In this document: piece after piece, positions 24,901 to 33,357 of the stretch | How the letters are laid out: every line of letters begins with the position of its first letter | Numbering within the stretch: position 1 is the first letter of the stretch | DNA from: Actinomadura livida | GTDB lineage: Bacteria > Actinomycetota > Actinomycetes > Streptosporangiales > Streptosporangiaceae | Assembly (NCBI RefSeq): GCF_014648675.1 | Contig: NZ_BMRO01000005.1 | Span: 243,285-307,284 of the forward strand | Length of the DNA: 64,000 nucleotides | Direction: 5' to 3' | The notes under the pieces: generated by a model | Seen by the model: only the letters and a program-made list of their open reading frames with translations | Databases searched by the model: none | What the model was told of the DNA's origin: nothing | Program-made: the position numbers and the translations under genes

Positions 24901-26425
24901 CCGGACCTTCATCCTGGATTTGGAGAGGTCGTGCCCGGTTGGCGTCGCCGGCATGTCCCGCAGCGGCCGCTCCACCGCCCTCCGCACTATCGCCGCCGCG
25001 CTCGCCCAGGGGACGAGCCCAGCCGACGTGCACCTCTACATTCTGGACTTCGGCGGACGGACGCTCGCCCCGCTGGCCGCGTTCCCCCACTGCGGTGCCA
25101 GGGTGGACGCGGACGAACCTGACCGTGTCGAGCGCCTCCTCACCCTGCTCACCGCCGAGGACGCGCGCCGCCGCCGGCTGCTCGCCGCCGGCGGGTACGG
25201 ATCGCTGGGCGAGATGCGTGCCGCCGTGCCGCCGGAGGAACGCCCCGCCTACCTCGTCCTTCTCGTGGACCAATACGAGACGTTCGCCGCCCGCTATGCC
25301 GAACTGGACGGCGGTCGGACGATGGAGGCCCTGGAGGGATTGCTCCGGCGCGGCCCGGCGGTCGGCATCCTGCCCGTCGTGTCGACCGATCGCGCCGGGT
25401 TCGGGTACCGGCTGAGCGGCGCCGTCGCCACCCGTCTGGTCCTGCGGCAGGCCGATGCCGAGCAGGCCACCGCGTTCGGGCTGCACCCGCGCGAGCTCCC
25501 GGCCGTCATGAGCGAGGGGCGAGCGGTTGTCGTGCCCGGCTCGACCGAACTCCAGATCGCCCTGCTCGATCCGGACCCGAGCGGGGCCGCGCAGACTGCG
25601 GCCGTCGAACGCCTCGCCGCTATCCTGAACCGCCGATGGGACGGCCTGGAACCGTCCGCGAGACCGCACCGGGTGGATGTCCTGCCCGAATCGATCACCC
25701 TGGCGGAGTTGGCCGCGCTTCGCGTCTCGCCGCGGCCCCCGGGACGCGCGGTCTGCACTGTCGGTGCCGGCGGCGACCACCTCGCGCCGGTCGATATCGA
25801 CCTGGACGAGGCGGGCGGCACGCTGCTGATCTCCGGTCCGCCGCAGTCCGGCCGCAGCGCCGCCCTGGCAGCGGTCGCGCACTCGCTGGCGGGCCGCCGC
25901 GCCGGGACGCTTCAGCTGATCGCCGTGTGTCCGCGCCGGTCACCGCTGCGGTCCATCGAGAACCTGCCCGGAGTCCTGCAGGTCGTCACCGCGTCCGAAC
26001 CCGCCCAAGACCTTGAGGACGCGCTGGAAGACGCGTCCGGCCCGGTGGCCGTACTCGTCGACGACGCGGAGCTGCTCGCCGACGACCGTTTGGCCGGGCC
26101 TTTGGAACGGTTGACCGCGCGGGCCCGGGACGGCGAGGCCCTCGTGATCGCCGCCGGGACCACAGACGACCTGGTGCCGCACCGGCACCGTGGCTGGCTT
26201 TCCCGGGTGCGGCGGGGGCGCTGCGGCGTCCTGCTCAACCCGCTCTCCCACTTGGACGGTGAGGTTCTGGAGGCCAGGCTGCCCAGGTCGACCGGCGGTG
26301 GCTGGCCACCCGGCCGCGGACTGCTGGTGTGGCGGGGCGAGCTCACCGCCATGCAGATTCCGATGCCGGACACCGGGGGGATCGGGGCCCGTTCCCCAAT
26401 TCCTCGAACCTCAACGGGATCATGA
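21980..26425 (+). CDS. eccC: FHA-domain FtsK/SpoIIIE ATPase, EccC/EssC-like
   Basis: A 1481-aa motor protein of type VII secretion. Residues 1-85 are ubiquitin/YukD-like, residues about 94-190 an FHA domain (GRSMSCDLSVDDPEVSRRHA), and two transmembrane helices lie near 230-275. Three FtsK/SpoIIIE domains follow. D1 has an intact Walker A (GTSGAGKSE, about residue 658) and Walker B (LVIVIDEFA, about 762). D2 (GMSRSGRST, about 991) and D3 (GPPQSGRSA, about 1285) have Arg in place of the Walker A Lys and are probably regulatory. FHA plus three ATPase domains recalls Firmicute EssC more than mycobacterial EccC. The stop overlaps the kinase start (ATGA). No EccB, EccD, EccE or mycosin gene is seen in the window. 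Confidence 0.9.
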   Translation: MEWEIAVVDRRGRSTPVVVEAGADAAVRDLRRALTEQQGAVDGALFLGPRRLHDHERLDALVGADWGDGAALAVGRPQAGPPRAAARPDGRELAVIGGPAAGAALTLPASGAVVLGRSMSCDLSVDDPEVSRRHAELRVETDDAFVLTDAGSRNGTVRRGFRIDRPTGLALRESFQIGETVLSARPVPSADAQLLDDREQGVRRFNRPPRIPAPAVRTEVIVPAEPQRPRGLRFPLAMVLLPLAAAGALYLFMPNSRFYLFFLALSPLMAIAHFVTERRGGRKEYNDRLRVFRCELDEVNARMGELAVAEERAARDAMPDPAALIRIATGPSGRLFERRPANPDFLRLRAGLTDRPAAITPTGPGADEAAVPVVHAVPVPVDLVVAGVLGIAGPRPAVLATARALLTQAGVLHAPHDLGIVVITGTDRAADWDWAGWLPHTLPDRPDQSCRRLLATDLSQAQARIAELGRLVAERRGEQREALRDGAPIGRRMLLVLDGARRLRDLPGLADLLEDGPDAGVYAFCLDAEEQGLPAECRATIVVSSPSGSRVTVSRPGLAPSEQVLADTLSAGAAEDVARALAPLRVLGARFGDDDGLPGEVRYLDLAGLGDDPGPDDVKERWAAVPNGRSTRMLLGKGPSGPVEVDLRRDGPHALIAGTSGAGKSELLQTLVATLALGNTPDSLNFVLVDYKGGSAFADCRELPHCVGMVTDLDDRLAERALTSLRAELRRRESILAAAGAKDIEDYWAKPGGGRLPRLVIVIDEFASLAEEVPDFVNGVVGIGMRGRALGVHVVLATQRPGGVVTAELRANVNLRICLRVTSPADSTDVIEVADAARLSRHHPGRAYMRTGHTDLEILQCARVGRPRVEDPSDPAPSDDVEVTVRNRSIRDLGAPQLAVAAGPDEGHDGVTDLTMLVAAVRDAAAELGIAAPPGPWQPPLPETVTLAELKPASGGSPVAVPLGLADEPERQRRRTFILDLERSCPVGVAGMSRSGRSTALRTIAAALAQGTSPADVHLYILDFGGRTLAPLAAFPHCGARVDADEPDRVERLLTLLTAEDARRRRLLAAGGYGSLGEMRAAVPPEERPAYLVLLVDQYETFAARYAELDGGRTMEALEGLLRRGPAVGILPVVSTDRAGFGYRLSGAVATRLVLRQADAEQATAFGLHPRELPAVMSEGRAVVVPGSTELQIALLDPDPSGAAQTAAVERLAAILNRRWDGLEPSARPHRVDVLPESITLAELAALRVSPRPPGRAVCTVGAGGDHLAPVDIDLDEAGGTLLISGPPQSGRSAALAAVAHSLAGRRAGTLQLIAVCPRRSPLRSIENLPGVLQVVTASEPAQDLEDALEDASGPVAVLVDDAELLADDRLAGPLERLTARARDGEALVIAAGTTDDLVPHRHRGWLSRVRRGRCGVLLNPLSHLDGEVLEARLPRSTGGGWPPGRGLLVWRGELTAMQIPMPDTGGIGARSPIPRTSTGS

Positions 26426-27999
26426 ATACGCGCCGCTATCGTACGTCGATTGGTTGGCCATCCTCAGAAATCGGGAAGAGCACTACATTGTCGGAAAGCG
26501 ATGCCGTCGATCCCGAAGAGATCGAGACGCTGCCGCCTACCCTCGGACCGTCGACCGTCACACCCCTGGGCAGCAGTTACCTGCTGGAACAGGTGATCGG
26601 CAGCGGGGCGAGCGGCCGCGTCTGGCAGGGTAAGCGACGCAGTGACGGCAGGCCGGTCGCGGTGAAGGTACTGCGCGCCGAATTCAGCGAAGACCCGATA
26701 GCGGTCACGCGCTTTCTGCGACAGCGCACTGTCCTGAAAGGGCTGGATCATCCACATCTGGTCCCCGTCATGGACGTGGTCGCCGAAGGCGACGTCCTGG
26801 CGATCGTGATGGACCTCGTGGACGGAGAGGACCTGCGCCAGGTACTGAACGCCCGGACGCTCCGTCCCGACCAGCACCTCGCCGTCCTCGGCCAAGCGGC
26901 CGGGGCGCTCGCCGCGGTGCACGCGGCGGACGTGACGCACCGCGACATCAAGCCCGAGAACATCCTGATCACCCGGCGCGGTGTCGAGCCGCACGCGCTG
27001 CTGACCGACTTCGGCCTGGCCGGCATCGCCGACGCGGCGACTCTGACCAGGATGTCGCAGGTGCTCGGCACCCCCGCCTACGTCGCCCCCGAGATGGTCT
27101 CGGGTCGCCCGGTCGGCCCGCCCGCTGACGTGTATGCGATCGGCGTGACGCTTTACGAGGCGCTGGCCGGACGGCGTCCCTTCGTCGCATCCAACCACCA
27201 TGCGCTGATGCGGGCCCACATCGAGGACGAGCCGGAACGACCGGCCTCATTCTCCGACGACATCTGGGAGCTGGTGCGCTCCTGCCTGGACAAGGACCCC
27301 GATGCCCGTCCAACCGCCGGTACCGTCGCCGAACGCGCCCTCGAACTGGCACGCCAGTCCAGCGCACGCCCTGCTCCGGTTCCGCCACCTCCTCCGCCGG
27401 AGCCGGTCAGCGAGCCGGAGCCCGTGGCAGTGCGTCGGCCGACGTTCGAGCCGTCCTCTGCGAGAGCGCCCGCGGAAATGACCTCTGAGGGAGTGGCCCA
27501 GGGAGCGCAGGAGACGACGGGTGCCACTCGGCCCGCACCGCAGGAGCCCCCGCCGCCCACGCCCCAGAAGAAGAGACGCTGGCTGCTGGTCGGTGCGATC
27601 GCCGCCTGTGCCCTGCTCGGGACCGGCGGCGGCATCTGGATGCAGCAGTCGCAGGACGAGGCCGCGCCAACCGTCGGTCCGTCGACCAGGCCTAACGCGT
27701 CGCCCCACAACTATTTCCTGCCGGTGACCGCGACCAGCGTCGCGCCCGGCACTGTCCAACTGAAGTTCTCGGACGGGTCCGCGCTCCCCGGCTTCTCCGG
27801 CTACCTGATCTACCGCGGCCCGACGTTCCTCCGCAAGACGGAGCCGGGCGCCGAGCCCGTCGCGGTCGTGAAGCTCGTCGAACCGTCCACCCGGTACTGC
27901 TGGACGGTCGCCGCCTTGCTGATGACCGAGCATCCGCCGCCTCTCCCCAAAGCCAAGCCGTCCTGCCTCGTCGCCAATGGAAGGGCACAGACCTCATGA
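26422..27999 (+). CDS. Membrane Ser/Thr protein kinase with an Fn3-like extracellular domain
   Basis: A 525-aa Hanks-type kinase. The glycine loop IGSGASGRVWQG, the ATP Lys in VAVKVLR, HRDIKPENIL, DFGLAG and the activation segment GTPAYVAPEM are all present (residues about 50-315). A Pro-rich linker leads to one transmembrane helix (LLVGAIAACALLGTGGGIWM, about residue 395), and an outside domain of about 100 residues resembles a fibronectin type III fold. The ATG overlaps the EccC stop; a TTG at 26490 is a possible later start. It likely phosphorylates proteins read by the FHA domains of EccC and of the 18179 gene. Confidence 0.92.
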   Translation: MNTRRYRTSIGWPSSEIGKSTTLSESDAVDPEEIETLPPTLGPSTVTPLGSSYLLEQVIGSGASGRVWQGKRRSDGRPVAVKVLRAEFSEDPIAVTRFLRQRTVLKGLDHPHLVPVMDVVAEGDVLAIVMDLVDGEDLRQVLNARTLRPDQHLAVLGQAAGALAAVHAADVTHRDIKPENILITRRGVEPHALLTDFGLAGIADAATLTRMSQVLGTPAYVAPEMVSGRPVGPPADVYAIGVTLYEALAGRRPFVASNHHALMRAHIEDEPERPASFSDDIWELVRSCLDKDPDARPTAGTVAERALELARQSSARPAPVPPPPPPEPVSEPEPVAVRRPTFEPSSARAPAEMTSEGVAQGAQETTGATRPAPQEPPPPTPQKKRRWLLVGAIAACALLGTGGGIWMQQSQDEAAPTVGPSTRPNASPHNYFLPVTATSVAPGTVQLKFSDGSALPGFSGYLIYRGPTFLRKTEPGAEPVAVVKLVEPSTRYCWTVAALLMTEHPPPLPKAKPSCLVANGRAQTS

Positions 28000-29003
28000 C
28001 CCAGACGCCCGTCGGCTCCGCCGCCCCGGCCGAGCCCGGCGGCCCGGACCCGGCCGCGTACTTCGCCACCGCCCACCGCGCGGTCGCGGGCAACGTTGAG
28101 AAGGCGCTGCGCGGTAAGCCGATGGCGGTACGGCTCGCGCTGACCTGCCTGTTCGCGGGCGGTCACCTGCTGGTCGAGGACGTGCCCGGCGTCGGCAAGA
28201 CCACCCTGGCCAAGGCCATCGCCGACTCGGTGGACGCGAGCTGGAACCGCATCCAGTTCACGCCCGACCTGTTGCCCGGCGACATCACCGGGATCCAGAT
28301 CTACGACCAGTCCACGGGAGAGTTCTCCTTTCGCGAGGGCCCGGTGTTCGCCCATCTGGTGGTGGCCGACGAGATCAACCGGGCCTCGCCCAAGACACAG
28401 TCCGCGCTGCTGGAGGTGATGGCCGAGCGGCAGGTGACCGTGGACGGGCGCGCGCACTCGGTGCCGCCGGCGTTCATGGTCATCGCCACGCAGAACCCGG
28501 TCGACCTGGAGGGCACCTACCGGCTTCCGGAGGCACAACTCGACCGATTCATGCTGCGCATCAGCGTGGGCTATCCCGATGTCGATGCCGAGGCCGAAAT
28601 CCTGGCCGGGCGGGCCACCGCCGGTGTGCCCCCCGAACTGCGTCCTGTCGCGTCCGTCGACCAGATCGCCTGGATGGCCGCGTACACGAGCCGCGTGCAC
28701 GTCACGCCCGCGATCGCGCAGTACATCGCACGCATCGCCAAGGCCACCCGGGACGCCGAGGAGCTGCGGCTCGGAGTGAGCCCGCGCGGCAGCATCGCCC
28801 TCGCGTCCGCGTCCCAGGCGTGGGCGGCGTGCGAGGGGCGCGGCTACGTCGTCCCGGACGACGTCAAGGCGGTCGCGGGACCCGTGCTGACGCACCGGCT
28901 GCTGCTCGACCAGGAGGCGGAGATCCGCGGCGTCCGGCCCGGTGAGGTGCTCGACCGGGTGCTGCGCTCGGTTCCCGTCCCGGTCGCGAGCGGGGTGTCG
29001 TGA
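27996..29003 (+). CDS. MoxR-family AAA+ ATPase
   Basis: A 335-aa AAA+ protein with Walker A (EDVPGVGKTTLAKAIA), Walker B (VVADEINRASPKTQSALLE), sensor 1 (FMVIATQNPVDLEGTYRLPE) and the C-terminal lid. MoxR ATPases act as chaperones that activate partner complexes and are nearly always followed by a DUF58 gene, as here. Both ends overlap neighbours by 4 nt. In this setting it may assemble or activate a cell-surface protein complex with the next two gene products. Confidence 0.95.
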   Translation: MTQTPVGSAAPAEPGGPDPAAYFATAHRAVAGNVEKALRGKPMAVRLALTCLFAGGHLLVEDVPGVGKTTLAKAIADSVDASWNRIQFTPDLLPGDITGIQIYDQSTGEFSFREGPVFAHLVVADEINRASPKTQSALLEVMAERQVTVDGRAHSVPPAFMVIATQNPVDLEGTYRLPEAQLDRFMLRISVGYPDVDAEAEILAGRATAGVPPELRPVASVDQIAWMAAYTSRVHVTPAIAQYIARIAKATRDAEELRLGVSPRGSIALASASQAWAACEGRGYVVPDDVKAVAGPVLTHRLLLDQEAEIRGVRPGEVLDRVLRSVPVPVASGVS

Positions 29004-30178
29004 CCGGTCGTCTCGCGCGCAATGGCCCGACCGGGAGGGGCTGGGCGGTCCTCGGCGCCACGGCCGTACTACTGGCCTTCGGTGTCGGCCTGGGGTATGC
29101 GACGCTCACCGGGATCGGGCTGGCCGGCGCCGCCGCACTGACGCTGGCGGCCGTGACGACGCTGCGCCGCCCCCGCGTCCGGGCGGAGCGCACGGTGGAG
29201 GCCGACCGGGTGAGCGCTGGCGAGAGCACAGCGGTCACCCTGGATGTGGTCAATATGGGACGTCTGCCCGCCCCCGGCTTCGACGCGGTGGAACTAGTCG
29301 ACGGCCGGCCGCTGCGGGTCTGGGTCGGGTGGCTGGCGGCCGGTGCCCGCCGGACGCTGCGGGTGCCGATCGCGGCGCCGCGCCGCGGACTGCTGCGCCT
29401 CGGCCCGGTCGTGGTGGAGCGGCTCGACCCGCTCGGGCTCGTCCGCCGCACCCGGCCGCTGTCGGAGCGCGCCTGGCTCTGGGTCCACCCGCGACGGCAT
29501 CCGATGCGGCCCCTCCCGCTCGGGCACGTCCCGGACTTCGAGGGCCGGCTGGCTGAGAACCTGCCCGCCGGGTCGACCTCGTTCGTGTCGCTGCGGGAGT
29601 ACCACCAGGGCGACGATCCGCGCCACATCCACTGGGCGTCCACCGCGCGCACCGGCACGCTCATGGTGCGCGAGCACGTCGACAGTGGCGACCCGACCAC
29701 GACCGTCCTGCTGGACACGCGCGCCGGAGTGCTGGACGAGCAGACGTTCGAGGAAGCGGCCGAGTTCGCGGCGTCCGTCGTGGTCGTCTCGCGGCGCGCA
29801 GGGCACCGGGTCGACCTGGCCGTCCTCGGTGAGGAACAGGGGCGCTTCGACGAGGCGGGCGGCCACGGCCTGCTGGACCGGCTGGCGGCGGCCACCCGGG
29901 GGCGAGACGGCGGCGATGCGGAAGGCGAACTGGCCGCCCTGATCCAACTGGTCGAACGAGCCCGGGAGGGAGGCGCGCTGGTGCTGGTGTCGGGGCCCGA
30001 ACCCGGCCTGGCCCAATACATCGCACGGGTTCGCCGCAGATTCGCCCGTGTCGTGATCGTCCAGTTGGGCGCCGCGTCGGCCACCAGCGGACGCCCTGGC
30101 CTGATGGTGCTGCGCGCTCCGTCCGCCACGGACGCGGCGAACCTGTGGTCACGCCTGGTGGCGAGGAGGCCGTCATGA
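29000..30178 (+). CDS. DUF58-domain protein (MoxR partner)
   Basis: A 392-aa protein with two N-terminal hydrophobic helices (about residues 10-55), a beta-rich middle section, and the DUF58 core SLREYHQGDDPRHIHW, followed by a von Willebrand A-like region (TTTVLLDTRAG). DUF58 proteins are membrane partners of MoxR ATPases. The GTG start and the stop each overlap a neighbour by 4 nt. Confidence 0.93.
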   Translation: MTGRLARNGPTGRGWAVLGATAVLLAFGVGLGYATLTGIGLAGAAALTLAAVTTLRRPRVRAERTVEADRVSAGESTAVTLDVVNMGRLPAPGFDAVELVDGRPLRVWVGWLAAGARRTLRVPIAAPRRGLLRLGPVVVERLDPLGLVRRTRPLSERAWLWVHPRRHPMRPLPLGHVPDFEGRLAENLPAGSTSFVSLREYHQGDDPRHIHWASTARTGTLMVREHVDSGDPTTTVLLDTRAGVLDEQTFEEAAEFAASVVVVSRRAGHRVDLAVLGEEQGRFDEAGGHGLLDRLAAATRGRDGGDAEGELAALIQLVERAREGGALVLVSGPEPGLAQYIARVRRRFARVVIVQLGAASATSGRPGLMVLRAPSATDAANLWSRLVARRPS

Positions 30179-32355
30179 GTCGTGCGCTGCGGGCCGCGCT
30201 CGGCGCCCTGCTTGCGCTGCTGTCCTCGCTGGCCTTCGCCCCGGCGTTCGGACGCGACACGTCCGCCCTGCTGATCGACCGGACCTATCTACCGCACATG
30301 GTCGCCGTCGTCGTTCTGGTCTGCGTGACATGCGTGCTACTGGATGCCGCGACGGGGATTGCGCCGATCACCCGGGTGCTGACAGCGCTCGCCATGCTGT
30401 TCGCCTACGTCCTCCTGGTGATCGCGCCAGGGGCCGGGCTGGCAGGCGGGCCGAAGCGGCTGCTCACCTCGGCCCTGCCGGTCGACACGGGCGGTAGCGA
30501 GTTCGCGTCCGTCGTCGTGCTCGTGGGGCTTGCGGCACTGTGCGCGGTGGAGCCCGCGCTGCGCCGCCGTTCGCCGGTCTGGCAGCCGATCGCACCGCTG
30601 GCGATGGTGGCGCTGGGCTGTGCCACCTCGGCAGCGGTCGGCCCTCCCACGAGTTGGCTGGCCGTCGCGATGGCGGGCGTCATCGCACTGCTGTTGGCCG
30701 TCGGGCGGCAGGCCACTGCGGCTGTGGCCGACGGTACCGTCCGCCCCGCCGAGGGCACGCCGGACGTAGGGCATAGCCGGCGCCTGTCGGCCGTGCCGGT
30801 GGCCGCGCTCCTGCTCACTGGGGCCGCGGCCGCCGGGTGGGGCGGCGGAACGGTTCTCGCCCACACGGGCGACCCCGCCCCGGCCGACGTGCGCGCCCTA
30901 ATACCGCCGCCTGCCGTGCCACGCGCGGATACCAGCCCCCTGGTGCTGTTCCCCGCCCTGCGGAGCGGGCGGCTCAAAGTGAGTTTCACCGTTCAAAGCG
31001 CGGTCCGTCCCGAGAGGCTCCGCTACGCCAGCCTCAACAGGTTCGACGGCCAGCATTGGAACAGCGACGCACGCTACCGGCGGGCTGGACGCACTCTCCC
31101 ACCCGCCCCGAACGCCCCGCTTCGCACTGTGCTCCGCGACGAGCTCATCCAGATAAGGCAGCAGCCGCCGCTCGGTTGGATCGTCTCCTCCGGACGCCCT
31201 GTGGAGGTGTCGAAGCCGGGCCTGCTGGTGGACGAGGTGGGCGGCGACGTCGCGCTGCCCCTCAACGAACCGTCGATCACCCAGTACCGCGTAAATAGCG
31301 CCGTGCCGGTGCTCGACAAGGCGAGCCGGGACGCGGCGGTGCTGGCCCGTGTCCGCGACGGAACGGGGCTGCCGCCCCTGCCCGCCGCCATCACCGGGCC
31401 GATGAAGCAGGCTGTGGGGGAGGAGTACGGCTATCCCGCGCTCGAACGGCTCGAGAAGTTCTTCACCGAAGCCGGCGGCGCGCATCCGTTCCGCGCCGAC
31501 GGCCGACCCGACGCCCCCAGTGGCCACGGGATCCTGCAGATACAAGAAATGCTGAAGAGTAGGCAGGGTACCGCCGAACAGTACGCGAGCGCGTTCGCCG
31601 TCATGGCCCGCGCGCTCGGCTTCGAATCGCGTGTCGTCGTCGGATTCACACCGAAGACGATCGGGCCGGACACCTACGTGGTGAGCGGAGAGCAGGTGCA
31701 CGCCTGGGCGGAGGTGAGGTCACGGAACGCCGGGTGGATTCCATTCAATCCGACGCCGAAGCTCCTGGCTGCCGGGGCGCAGGCCGGTGTACCGCCCACG
31801 GAGTCCCCGAGCGGGGCGGCGCAGCGTCCGAAGGCGACCCCGTCCAGTAAGCCCTCGCACGCTACTCCGAAGGGGACCCAGCGGACGGTCACACGGGATG
31901 AAGGTGCCCCATGGTTGACGGTCACCGTGGCAGCAGTTCTGGCCATACTCCTCCTCTACCTGGGGCTAGTGCCGACTGCGAAGACATGGCTGCGATCGCG
32001 CAGGAGGACGAGGGGCTCTCCCCAGCAGCGCACGATTGCCGCCTGGCAGGAGGTCGTCGACAGGCTGGTCGACGTGGGCGTGCCCATAGCGTCCACCGAC
32101 ACCACGGGCGAGGTGGTGGCCGCGACTACCGAGAAGGTCGGTGGAGAGGCCCCACACCACGTGCGGTGCCTAGCGGCCCTGCACGGGGCCGCTGTATTCG
32201 CCCCCACACCGCCGAGCGGGTCCGACACGGACCGGGCATGGCGGGAAGCGGACCTGGCCCGACACGCCATAAGCGGGACGCAGCCACGCGTCCACCGATG
32301 GCGCGCCAGACTCAGCACACGGTCCTTCAGGCACAGCCGCCGGCTGCGGCCCTGA
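30175..32355 (+). CDS. TgpA-like transglutaminase-fold membrane protein, catalytic Cys missing
   Basis: A 726-aa protein. About six N-terminal transmembrane helices (residues 1-225) are followed by an extracellular transglutaminase-like domain (about 320-530) and a final helix (TVAAVLAILLLYLGL) with a short cytoplasmic tail. His and Asp of the fold are recognisable in HAWAEV and in WIPFNPTPK. The position where active enzymes have Cys reads QGTAEQYASAF, so it is probably a structural or binding domain; related actinobacterial MoxR/DUF58-linked proteins also lack the Cys. It closes the operon; the ATG overlaps the DUF58 stop. Confidence 0.88.
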   Translation: MSRALRAALGALLALLSSLAFAPAFGRDTSALLIDRTYLPHMVAVVVLVCVTCVLLDAATGIAPITRVLTALAMLFAYVLLVIAPGAGLAGGPKRLLTSALPVDTGGSEFASVVVLVGLAALCAVEPALRRRSPVWQPIAPLAMVALGCATSAAVGPPTSWLAVAMAGVIALLLAVGRQATAAVADGTVRPAEGTPDVGHSRRLSAVPVAALLLTGAAAAGWGGGTVLAHTGDPAPADVRALIPPPAVPRADTSPLVLFPALRSGRLKVSFTVQSAVRPERLRYASLNRFDGQHWNSDARYRRAGRTLPPAPNAPLRTVLRDELIQIRQQPPLGWIVSSGRPVEVSKPGLLVDEVGGDVALPLNEPSITQYRVNSAVPVLDKASRDAAVLARVRDGTGLPPLPAAITGPMKQAVGEEYGYPALERLEKFFTEAGGAHPFRADGRPDAPSGHGILQIQEMLKSRQGTAEQYASAFAVMARALGFESRVVVGFTPKTIGPDTYVVSGEQVHAWAEVRSRNAGWIPFNPTPKLLAAGAQAGVPPTESPSGAAQRPKATPSSKPSHATPKGTQRTVTRDEGAPWLTVTVAAVLAILLLYLGLVPTAKTWLRSRRRTRGSPQQRTIAAWQEVVDRLVDVGVPIASTDTTGEVVAATTEKVGGEAPHHVRCLAALHGAAVFAPTPPSGSDTDRAWREADLARHAISGTQPRVHRWRARLSTRSFRHSRRLRP

Positions 32356-32667
32356 CGACGAACCGGGGCTGCATGAGCGAGGTCTGTTGCCATGAAATCG
32401 GTTGGTGGCTCGGTGAGGCTGTCAAAGGAGATGAACGCCTTCCACCAGTAGCCACCCCAAACTGGTGCTCGGCAATGAACCATCCACCTGCGTGTCCGCT
32501 ACTGAGCACAACGGTGCAAGGACTACACATTCATCACGCCTTCGGGCACCAACCATGAACCGCCAGCGGATGGCGACCGCCTCCTGCTTCACGTTTGCCG
32601 CCTCGGCGTGGCCGTGGGCCTGTAGCCGGGGGCGGCGTCCGCGCTCGCCAGCACTGTCGTCGGTCGA
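32356..32667. other. No gene seen after the type VII operon
   Basis: About 310 bp in which I find no convincing coding frame, RNA gene or repeat. Base composition is slightly less GC-rich than the neighbouring genes. It separates the secretion operon from the decayed sequences that precede the second tRNA fragment. Confidence 0.5.
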
Positions 32668-32990
32668 TCAGTGTGCCTCGCGGAAGGCAAGCCAGCGATA
32701 GTTCGTTCGGTACCCCAGATCAGCACGCATGGTTGCGACGCATTTGGTCAACTCGCCGTTGATCTCGTCCCTGGGATAAACGACTCGGAGGTTCATCCGG
32801 TGATCCTTCTTCCGCACCTGCTGGATCTACGCTTCCCTCATCTGCTCGCCGACCTGTCTCTTCGCAGAACGAACCAGCTCCTCATAGGCGACAGCAACAA
32901 CAGGCTCCTCAATGCGCAGCAATGCCTGGTAGAAGGCGATCCGGGGTTGAACTCTGCTGATGTCCTCGGTCAGCACGAGACGCGCCTCGG
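32668..32990 (-). pseudogene. Fragment of an unknown gene with an internal amber codon
   Basis: The minus strand reads as good protein: ARLVLTEDISRVQPRIAF, then EELVRSAKRQVGEQMREA, a TAG at 32827-32829, and in the same frame IQQVRKKDHRMNLRVVYPRD and RADLGYRTNYRWLAFREAH before the stop. The 5' part is cut off where the integrase relic begins. I do not recognise the family. Confidence 0.45.
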
Positions 32991-33009
32991 CGTCTCCCGA
33001 ACGCCGGCG

Positions 33010-33330
33010 GACCCGGTAGGGCAGTGATCGCCAAGCGCCACCGGGTCGGCGAGGCGAAGGTGCGAGCCGCGCCCACCGGAGGACCGCTCCCCCCGTCCGG
33101 TTCCACGATTTGCGCCACGGCGCGGCCACTCTGTCTCTGGCCACGGGGTCGAGATGAAGGTGGTCAGCGAGACGCTGGGGCATGCGCGGTCGTCCTTCAC
33201 CGCCGACGTCTACGCGTCCGTGGTCCCCCAGGTCTTCAAGGCGGCTGCCGAGGCGGCTGCGGTAGTGGTCCCCCGCCGCGTCGGCCCCATCGGCCCCCCA
33301 ACGCGAAACCAGCGGCTCCCTCGACCCAAA
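33010..33330 (+). pseudogene. C-terminal remnant of a tyrosine integrase
   Basis: The sequence aligns with the end of the intact integrase at 58.4-60.0 kb. A RHRVGEAKVRAA stretch, then in a shifted frame RFHDLRHGAATLSLA (HxxR box) and, after another shift, KVVSETLGHARSSFTADVYA with the catalytic Tyr in place. At least two frameshifts make it non-functional. It ends about 30 bp before tRNA fragment 2, the same relation as in the intact locus, so it was probably the integrase of the island to its left. Confidence 0.8.
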
Positions 33331-33353
33331 ACTAGATCAAGGAAACCGCTGGT
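33308..33353. terminator. Hairpin beside tRNA fragment 2
   Basis: Two perfect 8-bp arms (ACCAGCGG and its complement) enclose a 30-nt loop, ending 4 bp from the tRNA fragment. It holds the same place as the hairpins beside fragments 1 and 3 but differs in sequence, suggesting selection for structure or derivation from different tRNA terminators. Confidence 0.5.
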
Positions 33354-33357
33354 CAGA

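Noticed and set aside
23972..25882. A 636-codon minus-strand frame inside the EccC gene
   Set aside because: Antisense shadow of a GC-rich gene; the plus strand carries the ATPase motifs.
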